A stretch of 64,000 bases of DNA from Asterias rubens (taxonomy: Eukaryota; Echinodermata; Asteroidea; Forcipulatida; Asteriidae), in NCBI RefSeq assembly GCF_902459465.1, contig NC_047065.1, forward strand, positions 5,018,309-5,082,308, read 5' to 3'. Every line of letters begins with the position of its first letter. The stretch's first letter is position 1. The notes beneath the pieces are model-generated. The model ran no database searches. It saw nothing but the letters and a program-made list of their open reading frames with translations, and was not told where the DNA came from. Shown here piece after piece: positions 23,063 to 34,991 of this stretch. A program made the position numbers and the translations under genes.

Positions 23063-24396
23063 TTACATGGGCGTCAAACACTGCGTCCCAAGGGTAGGGA
23101 AGAGTAGACGCCGATAAGAAGGGTGCCTGAAGAACCTCCTGATACTCCGCCGAGTGGGTCTCTTCGGTACACGGACCGACGGGAGCAAGTGAACTCCGGA
23201 GAAGGTGAAAGGAGCTGGTAGGTGGACCTCTTCTTCGTGGAAGACGCACTTATCCGCCTTCTTAGGGTTCCTGGTTGCTGAAACATGTCTGGGGCAGTGG
23301 GTTGGCTCGAGGTCCCACAGTAGATGCATCCATTTGCGAACTGTAGTAATAGCTTCAACAAGATGATATATAAAAAATGTGATGAGCATGAGCAAATTAT
23401 TAGCGAATCTATACAAAAAAAAGTACTGAAAGGAACATTACAGAATTGTTTTCTTCTATCAAAACAGTTGCTGGCAGTGTATGCTTGTTATGTTATCCAC
23501 ATAGAATGAATGAAGAACATGACAGAAAATAATGAAGGCCGGCCACTTCTGCCAGAGTCAGACAATTGGGGTACGTACGAAGTGACTCGGGTACGAAATG
23601 ACTTGGGTACGAAGTGACTTGGGTACGACAATTTGGGTAGGAGGTGACTTGGGTACGAAGTGACCGACATCGTTATACATGTAGACTCCAAATAATTTGA
23701 CATTTCAGACAGAATCCACGTTTACTGTTCAACTGCAGCATGTTTATTAATTTCGTATTATTAGGGCCTATTACATTTCATAATTCAGTCCTTTTATCAT
23801 AACAACACAAACTAAAACTAATGATGATATTTACCTAGTTTAGGCGCAACCTCTCGCAGGCCTTCGACGGACTCGATCAGATGCTGTCGAACCTTCCCAA
23901 CAGTAGCACCGCAGATGTCGACCAGCCAGTTCATATGACTATCGCGCCTTCTCTCAATGCAATACCTCACATATTTCTGGATTTCCGGCAGAATCTCTGG
24001 AAATCTTGATAAGAGTAACCCTCGCCTGTAGGACGCTTTCGAGTTAGCATCGACGGTATCCCACGTGGTGATGGACCACTGCTTAGCACACCACTTGTGT
24101 CTGCAGTCGCAAGGATATTGTTTCGCTGGTCTGTTAACCCATGGAGGTAATCTACCTCCATGGTTAACCGTAAGAGTCGGGATGCTGTCATCGTCGCTTT
24201 GGAAGAGCCAGTCAAGGTCGGATGAAGGGCTCGGGCTGCTGGTATCGTCGCTTTCGAAGAGCCAGTCCAAGTCAATTTCTTCGTTTAAAGGACTCATGGT
24301 AAAACCTTCTTTGATCGGTGAAAACAGGGCTCTGACAGGGCCATCTTTTAACGGGCTCATGGTAAAACCTTCTTTGACAGGAGAAAACAGAGCCAT
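23063..24396 (-). CDS. Unrecognised gene with repeated acidic DLDWLF motifs, copy 1
   Basis: The first coding exon 24396-23835 starts ATG and ends at a GT donor (KLG|GTAAAT). An acceptor at 23341 continues in phase (23340-23063), giving a model of about 279 residues. Visible: a 15-residue repeat ALFSP(V/I)KEGFTMSPL twice at the N-terminus, two copies of DLDWLF(E/Q)SDD separated by a Ser/Pro stretch, a Cys cluster CDCRHKWC, and an alpha-helical stretch ending KVRQHLIESVEGLREVAPKL. The second exon is uncertain: two other frames stay open for a long way (one gives FANGCIYCGTSSQ..., another runs to 22767), and units 1 and 3 differ from unit 2 by single bases that switch between them. The tandem acidic DxDWLF motif resembles activation or docking peptides, which is speculation. 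No family recognised. Confidence 0.45.
23563..23667 (+). repeat. 16-bp minisatellite array M1, unit 1
   Basis: About six imperfect copies of GAAGTGACTTGGGTAC. Equivalents are near 34158-34262 (unit 2) and 44772-44875 (unit 3). Confidence 0.85.
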
Positions 24397-25002
24397 GACG
24401 TACCGTACACAAGAGAGTTAGAAATTGGTGTCTTTTCCTGGATGATTTCCTGAGGCAAGTGATACCGATTGAGATGGTACAAACTGATTTGGTGGGCATA
24501 CCCATACATCCACGCACAGCGCAACGCAGTTCTTTTCAGCCATAGAAAGCCGTAACTTCAAAGACAAGCTGGTAGCGGGCGTTAGTGGCTTTGAACTGCC
24601 GACGAATTAACGCCTTTCTTATGCAGTGCGAAACACAGGCGCTATCTGAGATGCTTGGTAATTAGATACACAAAGGTTTCTGAGAAACAGGGACCGGCCC
24701 GATGAATGAGCAGGTCCGCGGGATTGCATCTTGCATGGGGAATAGAAGGGGAAAAGTAGATATTTTGTGCATTACAGAGAAAGGACCAACTGTATGGCTT
24801 GTGGTCCACAAAAAAACATGATAATTCTATCATCATTCTAAACACAAGAAAGAATCAACGTATATTCTTAGAAGAGAAGAGATTAAGTTATAGTTGCCAG
24901 CCGTAAACTACTCTATTTCCGTAGAGTTTACGATTTTCTATGTTTCACATGTTCATATTGCCTGTTGAACACATTTGGTGGAAACGTCATAACCAGACAA
25001 AC

Positions 25003-25371
25003 TTATAGGCATTGAACACCTTTGGTAATTGTCAAAGACCAGTCTTCTCACTCTAACATCATGCATACAAATAACAAACCTGTGCAAATTTGCACTAAAT
25101 TTGTCGTCGACGTTGAGAGAAAATAACGAGAGATTAACGAAAGAAAAAACACCCTTGTCGCACAAAGTGTGTGCTTTCTTTCAGATGCTTGAATTCGAGA
25201 CCTCAGCTGGGGTCTCACATTCAAATCAAATGTAGTGAGAAAAATACTTCTATCTCAAAAACTACGTTTCTTCAGACGAGCAACGGAACAACTCTCCGTT
25301 GCTCGTTACCAAGTACGTTTTTATGCTAACAATAATTTTGAGTAATTACCAATAGTGTCCAGTGTCTTTAC
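25003..25371. mobile_element. Family A MITE, diverged, unit 1
   Basis: TTATAGGCATTGAACACCTT to GTGTCCAGTGTCTTTA with a family A core. The TTAA ends are decayed. Carried along in each unit. Confidence 0.75.
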
Positions 25372-25640
25372 ATTCAATTGTCAAACTTAGGAAAATATCC
25401 TATAATTTCATCAAATTTCTTTTGCTAAAAACAACATGTGTTTTGCTGCGCTCAATTGGAATTTGTATGTGAAGATAATAAGTTGTATCTATTGTTTGTG
25501 GGTGGCAACAATGCACGTGAAAGAAGATACTTTCCTATGGAAGTAGATAATTACGAAGTGGAAGGGGGAGTTCTAAAGCCTCGCTTCGACTCACGATTTT
25601 CTTGCGCCGGCAACCGTCGGCAACGCGCAGACCGAAACAG

Positions 25641-25779
25641 GTCAACTCGTACCCAAGTCAACTCGTACCCAAGTCAACTCGTACCCAAAATATTGTACTC
25701 AAGTCAACTCGTACCAAAGTTAACTCGTACCTAGGTCAACTCGTACCCAGGTCAACTCGTACCCAAGTCAACTCGTACC
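25641..25779 (+). repeat. 16-bp minisatellite array M2, unit 1 (CAACTCGTACCCAAGT phase)
   Basis: About nine copies of GTCAACTCGTACCCAA with small variants. It is the reverse complement of the M3 motif at 26498-26625. Unit 2 has a different copy arrangement (36236-36374); unit 3 (46846-46985) matches unit 1. Confidence 0.9.
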
Positions 25780-26497
25780 GTACAACGTACGTTGTATGCC
25801 GAAACGGAGAATTTCCGTGCGGCGTGATTTTGTAAGCGATAGGAAATAAAAATGATGTTCTACCATCATATGGAGCTTTTTTATTAATAATAATCTCACG
25901 AATTTCGTTTTTAATAATGTTTGTTCATCTCATTTCTGCCTTTTTTCCGCTAGGATATTCATTAAGATCCATTGTGGTTTCTTTTAAATTCCCGTGTTGA
26001 AGGGTCGCCGTGAAAGGCGTTGAGCTGATCAGATGCACCCTACTTCTTCGTATATTTCGACCTCCATGTTCATGAGACCAATTATTTTCAATGAAAAAAT
26101 ATACTATGTATAAAACGTAACCCTTCATGTTTACCTTACCTTGGTGTTTTTCCTGTTAAAGTGTTCCCAAAAGAAAATTTCATGGTAAGAATTCATTCAA
26201 TTCATTCATTTGCGTTATGTTCTGATTATCGTTTTCCGATAACAAGTACATTTTAACAAATATACTGTTCCACTTTTTCCAACCTAAACACTTTGCGTAA
26301 GTTCTTATTATCTTTTTCCGAATAAAAAAACCCAAACAATTCATTCTAACAAGCCTATATTAAAAAAAAAGTTCTCTGATTAATTTTCCCCACCGTAGGG
26401 CCTAAGTAAAAAAAAAACTGCAACATGAAAACAAACCAAGAAAACAAAATCATTGTAACAATGAATAGCTAAAAAAAAATTGTAAACATTTATTTTG

Positions 26498-26625
26498 GTG
26501 CGAGTTGACTTGGGTACGAGTTGACTCAGGTACGAGTTGACTCGGGTACAAGTTGACTTAGGTACGAGTTGACTTGGGTACGAGTTGACTTGGGTACGAG
26601 TTGACTTGGGTACGAGATGACCCGA
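26498..26625 (-). repeat. 16-bp minisatellite array M3, unit 1 (inverted to M2)
   Basis: About eight copies of GAGTTGACTTGGGTAC. M2 and M3 face each other across about 720 bp of AT-rich sequence. Equivalents: 37096-37214 and 47700-47825. Confidence 0.9.
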
Positions 26626-28174
26626 ATTCGCGCAGACTATGCTCAGGTCACAACAACTGAGAAATCGTGCGATTGGTTCCCGACCGTCGGGGTCACGTCG
26701 TACAAGTTGAAATTGTCTACTCTTGCGACTCTTGATTTTTTTCGAGCGGCGACTGTTTCAGATTATTCCCGATGGTCTTAGCTCAGGCGCATTGTGATCC
26801 TAAAAAGCCAATCGCCGATTGTTTTTGTTGACTCAAGGTCGACCTGAGGCCGACCCAAATTTGTACTGTTTTAAACAGGTCGGGGTAAGCGTACATACAC
26901 AGCTACCTCCATTTTGATGTACACAGCAATAGTTTTCTTCATGGAACAAAGGGATTTCTCATTTCACATGGGGTTTCTGATCAAAATCTTCCATAACAGA
27001 TGTTCGCTTCTGGGGAAATTGGCGACCCAATAGGAACATAAGCAAGACAGTTCTTTTCAGAACTAAGCTAAGTAGTCTCCTGAATTCCGTGGTAGTAGAA
27101 TAACAAACATGACCTAGTTCCCACTTCCCAAAGATAAACATCTATTGTACACGGCAATCAAGTTGTTCACACGATCTTGTTACCGCAAACTGAATATCGA
27201 TGTTCTGCCCCCCCCCCCCAACTTGATAATCGTCCACTAGTTGGGACGCCCCAACTTTAACACTCAAGTTGGACGATTAGGAAGTTGGGACGGAACATCT
27301 CAACATAAGCAACCTCAAAGCATACATTAAATGAACAACACTGAACTGAAGTAGACACAAGCAGGTTTAAGGATAAGAAAAGCAGATCTGTCGTTGAAGG
27401 AAAAAAACGAACAATAAATAGCGTTTTCATCTGCTCTATCTGAATAATTTTAGCAGAGAACCTAAATAAAAGAAAGGACAACCACATTTCCATGATGAGG
27501 ACAAGGGACAAGTTTGTTAGGCTGTACACACACATTTAAAGTATTAATTATTGGATGGCAAGGTAACTGCAACTTATCATACTACCTTTGTATGCCACAC
27601 AAACGGAAGTCACGTTTAAAAAACATCACTTAACCAATATCCAACTAGAACTCATAACAAGTTTACATTTTTTTACAACCAATTCATGAATTGAAAACTA
27701 CAACCAATTTGTTTAAACAAAACAACTCTACACTATCCAACTTACATGAAGTGCTTTGAAAGTTGGGGATTTGTCTCTGCATACAAAATCCCAGCTGCCC
27801 AAAGAAATCTTAAATTGCTAACTCTTTGATCTTTCTCGACATCAACCGACATGCTTCAGTTTCGGCTCCTCCGTTTTTTTAAAAACACCGGACCGGTTTC
27901 ACGCAAAACACGTGTTGATGTTTTGTTTTTGGAAGGATTGGTGAAGTCTAGGCATGGTTCTTTAAAATGCACCAGACTATACAATATCCTCTGTCAAAGT
28001 AAATCTTTATAATAATCCTTTGTTCTTTGTTTTAATGTACATATTTTAATACATTACATTAAAAAGTATTATGATCAGTTTCAAAACATTTATTTCAAAT
28101 TTGTTTATGCAAAATACTTAATTTTGTATTCTTTTTATTTCAACGGTGTACACAAATGCTGGTCGGCTTTCAAA
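26626..28174. other. PIGU upstream region in unit 1, no gene assigned
   Basis: Holds a poly-C run (27209) and an inverted repeat around TCGTCCACTAGTTGGGAC / AAGTTGGACGATTAGG (27220-27290). It must include the PIGU promoter. Short ORFs here look random. Equivalents: 37215-38770 and 47826-49378. Confidence 0.4.
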
Positions 28175-29302
28175 ATGGCGGCGCCCATGCTGTTTACTAT
28201 TTTTCTCGGCGTTATTGTAAGATTTTTCCTTTTTAACTCTTCGATATCGACTTGGTTGAAAGACAGAGTAGAAATCTCAACACCTCTTACATCATGGAAG
28301 TCAGGTATGCTGTTTATTTAACTATTTTTTTTTCAAAAACTACATTTAAACGATGTCTCGATTGTATCGTAGCGTCGACACCAACCAACCAAACCAATTA
28401 CCAAGGCAAAGCGCACAACAAACGGAGGGGGCGGGGAAAAGGGGAGGGTGTATAACCAAAGCCAAACCAAGTGCCGTTTTTTATTATTTCCCTATTATTA
28501 ATCGAGGAATACAGCTCGCCCCAGTTGAGTTAACTGGGTCTAGATCACAATGACAATGATTGATTTTGAAGAAATTAATGTATTACTATTATTTATTTAT
28601 TTATTATTTTTTTTTTTTTTTTGGGGGGGTTGATTTTGTTTCCCATTCCCTATCCACACCACATCACAATTGGCATTCCCTGTTCTATCTATTTGTAAAA
28701 ACGAGGTGAGTAAAAAAGTGTCGTCGATGAATCACAAAGTTGTTCGTAGATTTTTGGTTAATCTGTGCAATTGCATGTATGTGGTGTGTCATATGGCAGG
28801 GGGGCAGGAGATCTCCTTAACCCTTACTACCCTTGTGAAAGAATGTGATCAAGAGAAATAAGCAAATGAGTGGTTCAATCTATTTGTACCTTCACGGTTC
28901 AATCAGAGGATTTTTTTTCTTGACCCCCGACTTGATCTTGTGGTCAGTGGTTACCACCGCCACCCCTTCCCACAAAAGTACAAGATGTTCCAATAAAGAA
29001 GTTAAACTTACTGATCTTTCCTTGAAACACAAACTTATGCTTAATTAAAAATATTTATGGGTTTTTGTACTTTGTTTACCTTTAATTTAAAAGTGATCGA
29101 AGGAATAACACTGCTGCAAAATGGAGTTTCTCCTTATTCTGGTGATGTCTTTCATGAGGTAAGTTAGTAGCAAAATTAAGGAAGAAGTTTTTTTACTTTA
29201 CAATTTATTTTATTTTATTCAACATAATAAAACATAAAAAGAATTCCTACCTCCTGAGCGTGAACTTGAGAAAACTTCCACAGATTGTGATTATATAGTT
29301 GA

Positions 29303-29348
29303 GATAACGTAAACCCTCCTCCCGATGGCGGAGGAGGGTTACGTTATC
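29303..29348. repeat. Perfect-arm hairpin in PIGU intron 2 (three copies)
   Basis: GATAACGTAA(A)CCCTCCTCC faces GGAGGAGGGTTACGTTATC around a short loop. It recurs at 39898-39944 and 50509-50555. Confidence 0.7.
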
Positions 29349-29820
29349 GCAACTAGTTATAATAGTTCCTATGTTTTTTTTATATTATTATTTGATGAAG
29401 GGAATTGATCTACTCTTCTGAAAGACAATTACATACTTATAGAATCAAAGTGTAGTCATTCATGAAAAAAATGGAAAATAGTATCGTTTTTTTTTTTTTT
29501 TTACAAAATCTCTCGCAAAGTTTGTCTAAAACTTGTTGTATATGTTTCAGACGCCACTTGTGCTGTACTTCTTCCACCAAGTGCTGTCTGCAGCTTCCTG
29601 GCTTGTTCCTGTGGTGTTTGTGTCATTGGATCTTGTTACAGCATGGATACTGTACAAGAGTGCAGGAAACTGCCTCAAGTATCTTGTAAGTTTCTTTTAT
29701 TCTACCTCCATGAATTTTTCTTCCTCATAAGATTTGATGTTTGCACAGTCACCAATTAAGTCCAGGTATCGAGTGAGGTTTGCAGAGGCGCTATGTTATA
29801 AATCTCTTTTATGAGCTGTG

Positions 29821-29935
29821 GTGGTTCTGAGAAGAACTAGTGGTTAACGACTCAACATTTCTCCTCAAGATGATTAGAGCTGATCGAAACGTTGAGTTGT
29901 TAACCACCGTTTTATTTTTTTCAGAACTAACACTA
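29821..29935. mobile_element. Small inverted-repeat element in PIGU intron 3
   Basis: GGTTCTGAGAAGAAC at the left and TTTCAGAACTAAC at the right, with inner GTGGTTAACGACTCAAC / GTTGAGTTGTTAACCAC arms. Copies occur in units 2 (near 40419) and 3 (near 51026). Confidence 0.6.
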
Positions 29936-32900
29936 CTCAAAAGAGATATTCACTTCGTGTTTCTTCAAATCTCTCTTAGTTAGATACTTTCACCATGCAA
30001 AGTTTAAAATTCTACAAACTGTTACTAGTTGCCAACTTGATTCATTATTCCACAGCTGGTGAATCAGTCAAAGGAAAGCAAGAAATATGCAAAAGATGTT
30101 GACAAACTACTCATCAAAAGATCAGATGTGTTTGACTTGCCGAGGCTGGTTGTTTCTATGTAAGTATTCTAAGCCGTATTCATTTTGTATATAGCAATAT
30201 CTAACCATTAGTCGAGGTCTGTGGTAGCAACATGTGTACATATCTTGTGAGTAGTGTTGGCTCTGAAAAGGTTTCCAATTCTGCAATTCTGCACTCTGTT
30301 GCTAGTCTAACCACTTATTAAGTTGGATTGACACACCTTGCATTGACTGAAGTCTGTATCACGTTTTTTAAACTATTAGTTTCATAGGTAACATTTACAG
30401 TGCAATGTTATAGAAACGTTTACATAGAAAGATGTAGCATCCTAATGGGTGTCAAAAAAGTGAGCTTGTTCAGGTTGACAGACAAATGAACAGGTGCATA
30501 CTCCATAATGCCTCACAATCTCACATTGCCTGCAACGGCGAAGTATAAACCTATGCAATACGTTCCTGTCATTGTATTTGTTTGTTTGGTTGATCAGTGC
30601 CACACATTGCCACAGCAGAAATTGACAGAGGTCGTAAACCTAATATCTCTTCCAACAGTGGCTCAAATTCAGTTGCATTTAGCAGCTGAGCGGGGTACAA
30701 TTCCATAATGCGGTAAGCAGAAAATACTTCTTGGCTAAGCAAAGATTGAGTGGGGCACCAGTCACCGAGAAACTTGGATAGTAGGAGGGTTTAAAATGTT
30801 ATGTATTATAGTTGATTTCAAAGAACTATTGTTGTACTCTGTTTCTTTGTAGTTACCTGTTGAATCCATACACTATAGTCACCTGTGTGGGACAGTCAAC
30901 GCTGGTAGTCACACATCTGGCAGTAGCTGCAGTCTTTTTTTTCACTTCAAATGGTAAAGTTGACGTGAATTTCGATCTGATGTAGTGAACGATCGTAATC
31001 GTGATTACTACCAAGAACATGGAGGATGGTGCCCCCCTCTTAAGCATCTCCCTTCAAAATAAAAGCATGACCACCAACCACTTACAAACCCATTCCCCCC
31101 CCCCCCCTGCTTAAAATGCAGCACAACCAACTGGGCAGACTAGTCTGGCACCCAGTATTCGCGTTTAGTTGTACACAAAATGGCTTCTTTTCGCAAGTTG
31201 TTGCAACTGGCTCAATTAACCCTGGAATAGCTCTGGAGTAACTTTCTTATTTCCCACTGTTGTACAGGGTACAGGGTTGCTGCCACGCTGGCCTTAGCAG
31301 CAGCAACATATCAATCTCTCTACCCAGCTATGATGATTGTGCCTTGTTGTATGCATTTGTTCATCGTAAAGGTGAGATCTTTTCTAAGTCGCTTTCTAGG
31401 GCTTGGGTCCAATGGGGAAGCACCTCATAAATGCTTCTACCCTCTTAAAACACAAATGAATGACTTGCTGACCAAAATCTTCAGGGAGTTGTCTGAATCT
31501 GGAGGAATGAGGACTGTAGGTCCTAACAAGAATTGCTTCGTAGTAAGCCGATACGCAAACACAAATTTTTAAATGACAAAAAAAAAAAAAAACATCACGA
31601 GAAAAGCATATGGAATGCTCCGGATTGAACAGTAGGGCTTTTAAAACTGAGATAAACACCAAGTGAAAACAGTCCGAAGACCTTGATTCAAATTCAACAT
31701 GCTCGGCCATGTATGACAAATTTTGGTCCAGAATGCCCCCACAGTTTTCAAAATAAAAAAAGGAAAATTCTTAAAAGTACCGGTACTGTCAATACCAGTG
31801 CCTTTCTGTTTGTTTTTTAACAAACTTGTTGACTTTTAGTACTTTCCTTTCTAAACCTTATCTTGTTTGGTTTTCTTGTTGTTCTCTGTTGAAAACATGC
31901 GCTATCCCTTGTTCAGAGCATTCTTTTACTAAATATCTTATTTTGTTGTTATTATTATTGTTTATGTTTTATTTGCAGGAAGGAATAGCAGCTTCCAATA
32001 TATCTTACTATAGTTCATCTGCTCTGCGCTCCCATGCTACCATAGCTGCTATGTTTGTTGGTTGGCTGGTTGCTTGCATGGAATATCTTTCCTCATGCTG
32101 GATTCATGGGACTACCTCATTTCAACGTTACTCCACGTTACTAGGCATTCTACGCTTACAAGGCTAGCGCATAAATTCGGCGCTTGCACGTATAAGCGGG
32201 GAATCGTGATCGTAAGCGCAGAATTCGGCGGTAAGCAGAGCCATGAAATTGGGCCCAGATCCAAGGCAAGTGTCTCTTTTAAAGGTACCGCAGAGTTCCG
32301 CAGTACCTTGGTATACTACCGGAGTCTTTTATTAGACACAACTTTCAAGCAAGAAAATGATGACAATCGACATGTCATGCAATTCCAACCCGCCCCGCAT
32401 GATCGATGGTGTTCTGAAGTGAAGCGAGTAAAAAGTAAATACACGGACATGTAGAAACATCACCTAAACAATCATTCGGACACAGGTTAACGATCTACTT
32501 CATACGTTGGTAATTTATTATATATTTCCCACAAAACTTCAGTGCCTATATACATGTACAAACATTGGGGTCTTGGTAAAACAATTTGATACTTTTAACT
32601 TCAACTTCACATTAGGCTTTGTTATACATGTAGTAGCTTTTATCATACCAAAATGTTGGCATTATGAACAGGCTGCTGTACCGCGGGTTATCCCATAGAA
32701 CAGTTTGAAATGGATACGACATCAAGATGCTCTATTGTGTTTCACATTATTGAAGCTCAATTTCGAGACAATGGGGTTCGGCGGGTGGACCCGTAACATT
32801 TCCTCCACAATAGAACGAACAGGGCACGCCTAGCAACAATCAATCGATAATCTTCCTGAAACTGTTCACTAAACCCCATAATGAGACTTTACATTTTACC

Positions 32901-33656
32901 CTCTAAATAAAAAAGCTATCAATGGTCAGAATTGAGCCGGTTCTGGTGTCCCAGGAAGACGGTTCAAAAGAGGGCGCTCCCAGAAGAAGTTTGTGTACAG
33001 TTCGCCACATCGGGAGACAACATTTTCAGGATAAGCAACAACAGCTGAATAACAGTAACAAGCTTATGTAATTTTGGTAATCTTGTGTTATCCAAGAAGA
33101 AATGTCATGCTAAGCAAATTGTTGTGCTTAGCAGCTCTTTGAAATTTGGCCCTGGTCTATTTTTGGGAAGTACAACTAGGAGTCTATGCTGACGCAGGAC
33201 CCAACGAAAACAATCAATATTCTTAAATAAATTACGTATAGAGAAGTTTCCATTTACTATTTACAAACTTATTTACCATTTCAACTATACAGTTACTATC
33301 TCAAGTTCTCAGTAAAATAAATACTAAATTCTTCAAAGGTGGATACATATACTTTTTTTTATCAAACGGTGTTATTAACAATAATATAAACGATTGCAAG
33401 AAGTTGTACGAATCTATATACATGTAGATATGTGTTGACAGATATTGTGACTTCATTCAAAATTTTCTGCAAAATTACCGATTTAGTGCACTGTTCAACG
33501 AATTCAATTTTAGAATAGTTGTGTGGCATTACTAAATACTTCGCCGGAATCTGTTTTTGTTTGCATTTATGGCTCTCCATAGTTTTCCAACTGGCAAAAT
33601 CTCGGGCTGTGCCGTTACGACATGCAAGTGTTTTCGATGGGCAGACTGAAGGTTCT

Positions 33657-34991
33657 TTACATGGGCGTCAAACACTGCGTCCCAAGGGTAGGGAGAGTAG
33701 ACGCCGATAAGAAGGGTGCCTGAAGAACCTCCTGATACTCCGCCGAGTGGGTCTCTTCGGTACACGGACCGACGGGAGCAAGTGAACTCCGGAGAAGGTG
33801 AAAGGAGCTGGTAGGTGGACCTCTTCTTCGTGGAAGACGCACTTATCCGCCTTCTTAGGGTTCCTGGTTGCTGAAACATGTCTGGGGCAGTGGGTTGGCT
33901 CGAGGTCCCCACAGTAGATGCATCCATTTGCGAACTGTAGTAATAGCTTCAACAAGATGATATATAAAAAATGTGATGAGCATGAGCAAATTATTAGCGA
34001 ATCTATACAAAAAAAAGTACTGAAAGGAACATTACAGAATTGTTTTCTTCTATCAAAACAGTTGCTGGCAGTGTATGCTTGTTATGTTATCCACATAGAA
34101 TGAATGAAGAACATGACAGAAAATAATGAAGGCCGGCCACTTCTGCCAGAGTCAGACAATTGGGGTACGTACGAAGTGACTCGGGTACGAAATGACTTGG
34201 GTACGAAGTGACTTGGGTACGACAATTTGGGTAGGAGGTGACTTGGGTACGAAGTGACCGACATCGTTATACATGTAGACTCCAAATAATTTGACATTTC
34301 AGACAGAATCCACGTTTACTGTTCAACTGCAGCATGTTTATTAATTTCGTATTATTAGGGCCTATTACATTTCATAATTCAGTCCTTTTATCATAACAAC
34401 ACAAACTAAAACTAATGATGATATTTACCTAGTTTAGGCGCAACCTCTCGCAGGCCTTCGACGGACTCGATCAGATGCTGTCGAACCTTCCCAACAGTAG
34501 CACCGCAGATGTCGACCAGCCAGTTCATATGACTATCGCGCCTTCTCTCAATGCAATACCTCACATATTTCTGGATTTCCGGCAGAATCTCTGGAAATCT
34601 GATAAGAGTAACCCTCGCCTGTAGGACGCTTTCGAGTTAGCATCGACTGTATCCCACGTGGTGATGGACCACTGCTTAGCACACCACTTGTGTCTGCAGT
34701 CGCAAGGATATTGTTTCGCTGGTCTGTTAACCCATGGAGGTAATCTTACCTCCATGGTTAACCGTAAGAGTCGGGATGCTGTCATCGTCGCTTTGGAAGA
34801 GCCAGTCAAGGTCGGATGAAGGGCTCGGGCTGCTGGTATCGTCGCTTTCGAAGAGCCAGTCCAAGTCAATTTCTTCGTTTAAAGGACTCATGGTAAAACC
34901 TTCTTTGATCGGTGGAAAACAGGGCTCTGACAGGGCCATCTTTTAACGGGCTCATGTAAAACCTTCTTTGACAGGAGAAAACAGAGCCCAT
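33657..34991 (-). pseudogene. Unrecognised DLDWLF-motif gene, copy 2 (frame-disrupted as read)
   Basis: Equivalent of the unit 1 gene (first exon 34991-34429, second from 33934). Extra or missing bases relative to units 1 and 3 include GCCC for GCC just after the start codon, CATGTAAAAC for CATGGTAAAAC, GGTGGAAAA for GGTGAAAA, AATCTTACC for AATCTACC, and AATCTGATA for AATCTTGATA. In the second exon, two indels open a 131-residue frame (33532-33927). Most are homopolymer-length changes, so sequencing error is as likely as decay. Confidence 0.5.
34158..34262 (+). repeat. Minisatellite array M1, unit 2
   Basis: Same GAAGTGACTTGGGTAC array as 23563-23667. Confidence 0.85.

Larger units (their letters stand above)
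28175..32126 (+). pseudogene. PIGU: PIGU partial copy 1 (exons 1-7, truncated in exon 7)
   Basis: Exons 28175-28304, 29094-29158, 29551-29685, 30056-30159, 30853-30953, 31268-31371 and 31979-32126. Exons 1-6 are intact and in phase, matching the complete gene at 49379-56804. Exon 7 lacks one G near 32069 (GGCTGGTTGC against GGCTGGGTTGC in units 2 and 3), which shifts the frame, and it is cut off at TTTCAAC by the duplication junction. Exons 8-11 are absent. It cannot encode a full GPI-transamidase subunit alone; splicing across to exons of later units is conceivable. The missing G may be a consensus error. Confidence 0.85.
21525..32128 (+). repeat. Tandem segmental duplication, unit 1 (about 10,604 bp)
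   Basis: Nearly identical to units 2 (32129-42734) and 3 (42735-53336) over its whole length. Order: right half of family D MITE, right arm of family C, gene-poor 1.1 kb, minus-strand orphan gene, minisatellite arrays, PIGU exons 1-6 and most of exon 7. The right edge falls in PIGU exon 7, where TTTCAAC is joined via GT to TACTCCACG of the D element. Confidence 0.97.

Noticed and set aside
24065-24421. 118-residue plus-strand frame opposite the orphan gene
   Set aside because: It mirrors the internal repeats of the minus-strand frame (repeated ENRAxTGPSFNGLMVKPSL-like units) and lacks its own support; the minus strand has the better splice context.
25641-25779. Short regularly spaced repeats resembling a CRISPR array
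   Set aside because: The 16-bp units are contiguous without unique spacers, and the context is a spliced animal genome; this is a minisatellite.
27257-27535. 92-residue frame on the minus strand upstream of PIGU (also 37857 and 48462)
   Set aside because: No splice context or recognisable domain; its persistence is explained by recent duplication.
30508-30708. 66-residue frame conserved in all three units (also 41107 and 51716)
   Set aside because: It lies inside PIGU intron 4, and conservation only reflects the recent triplication; no family resemblance.
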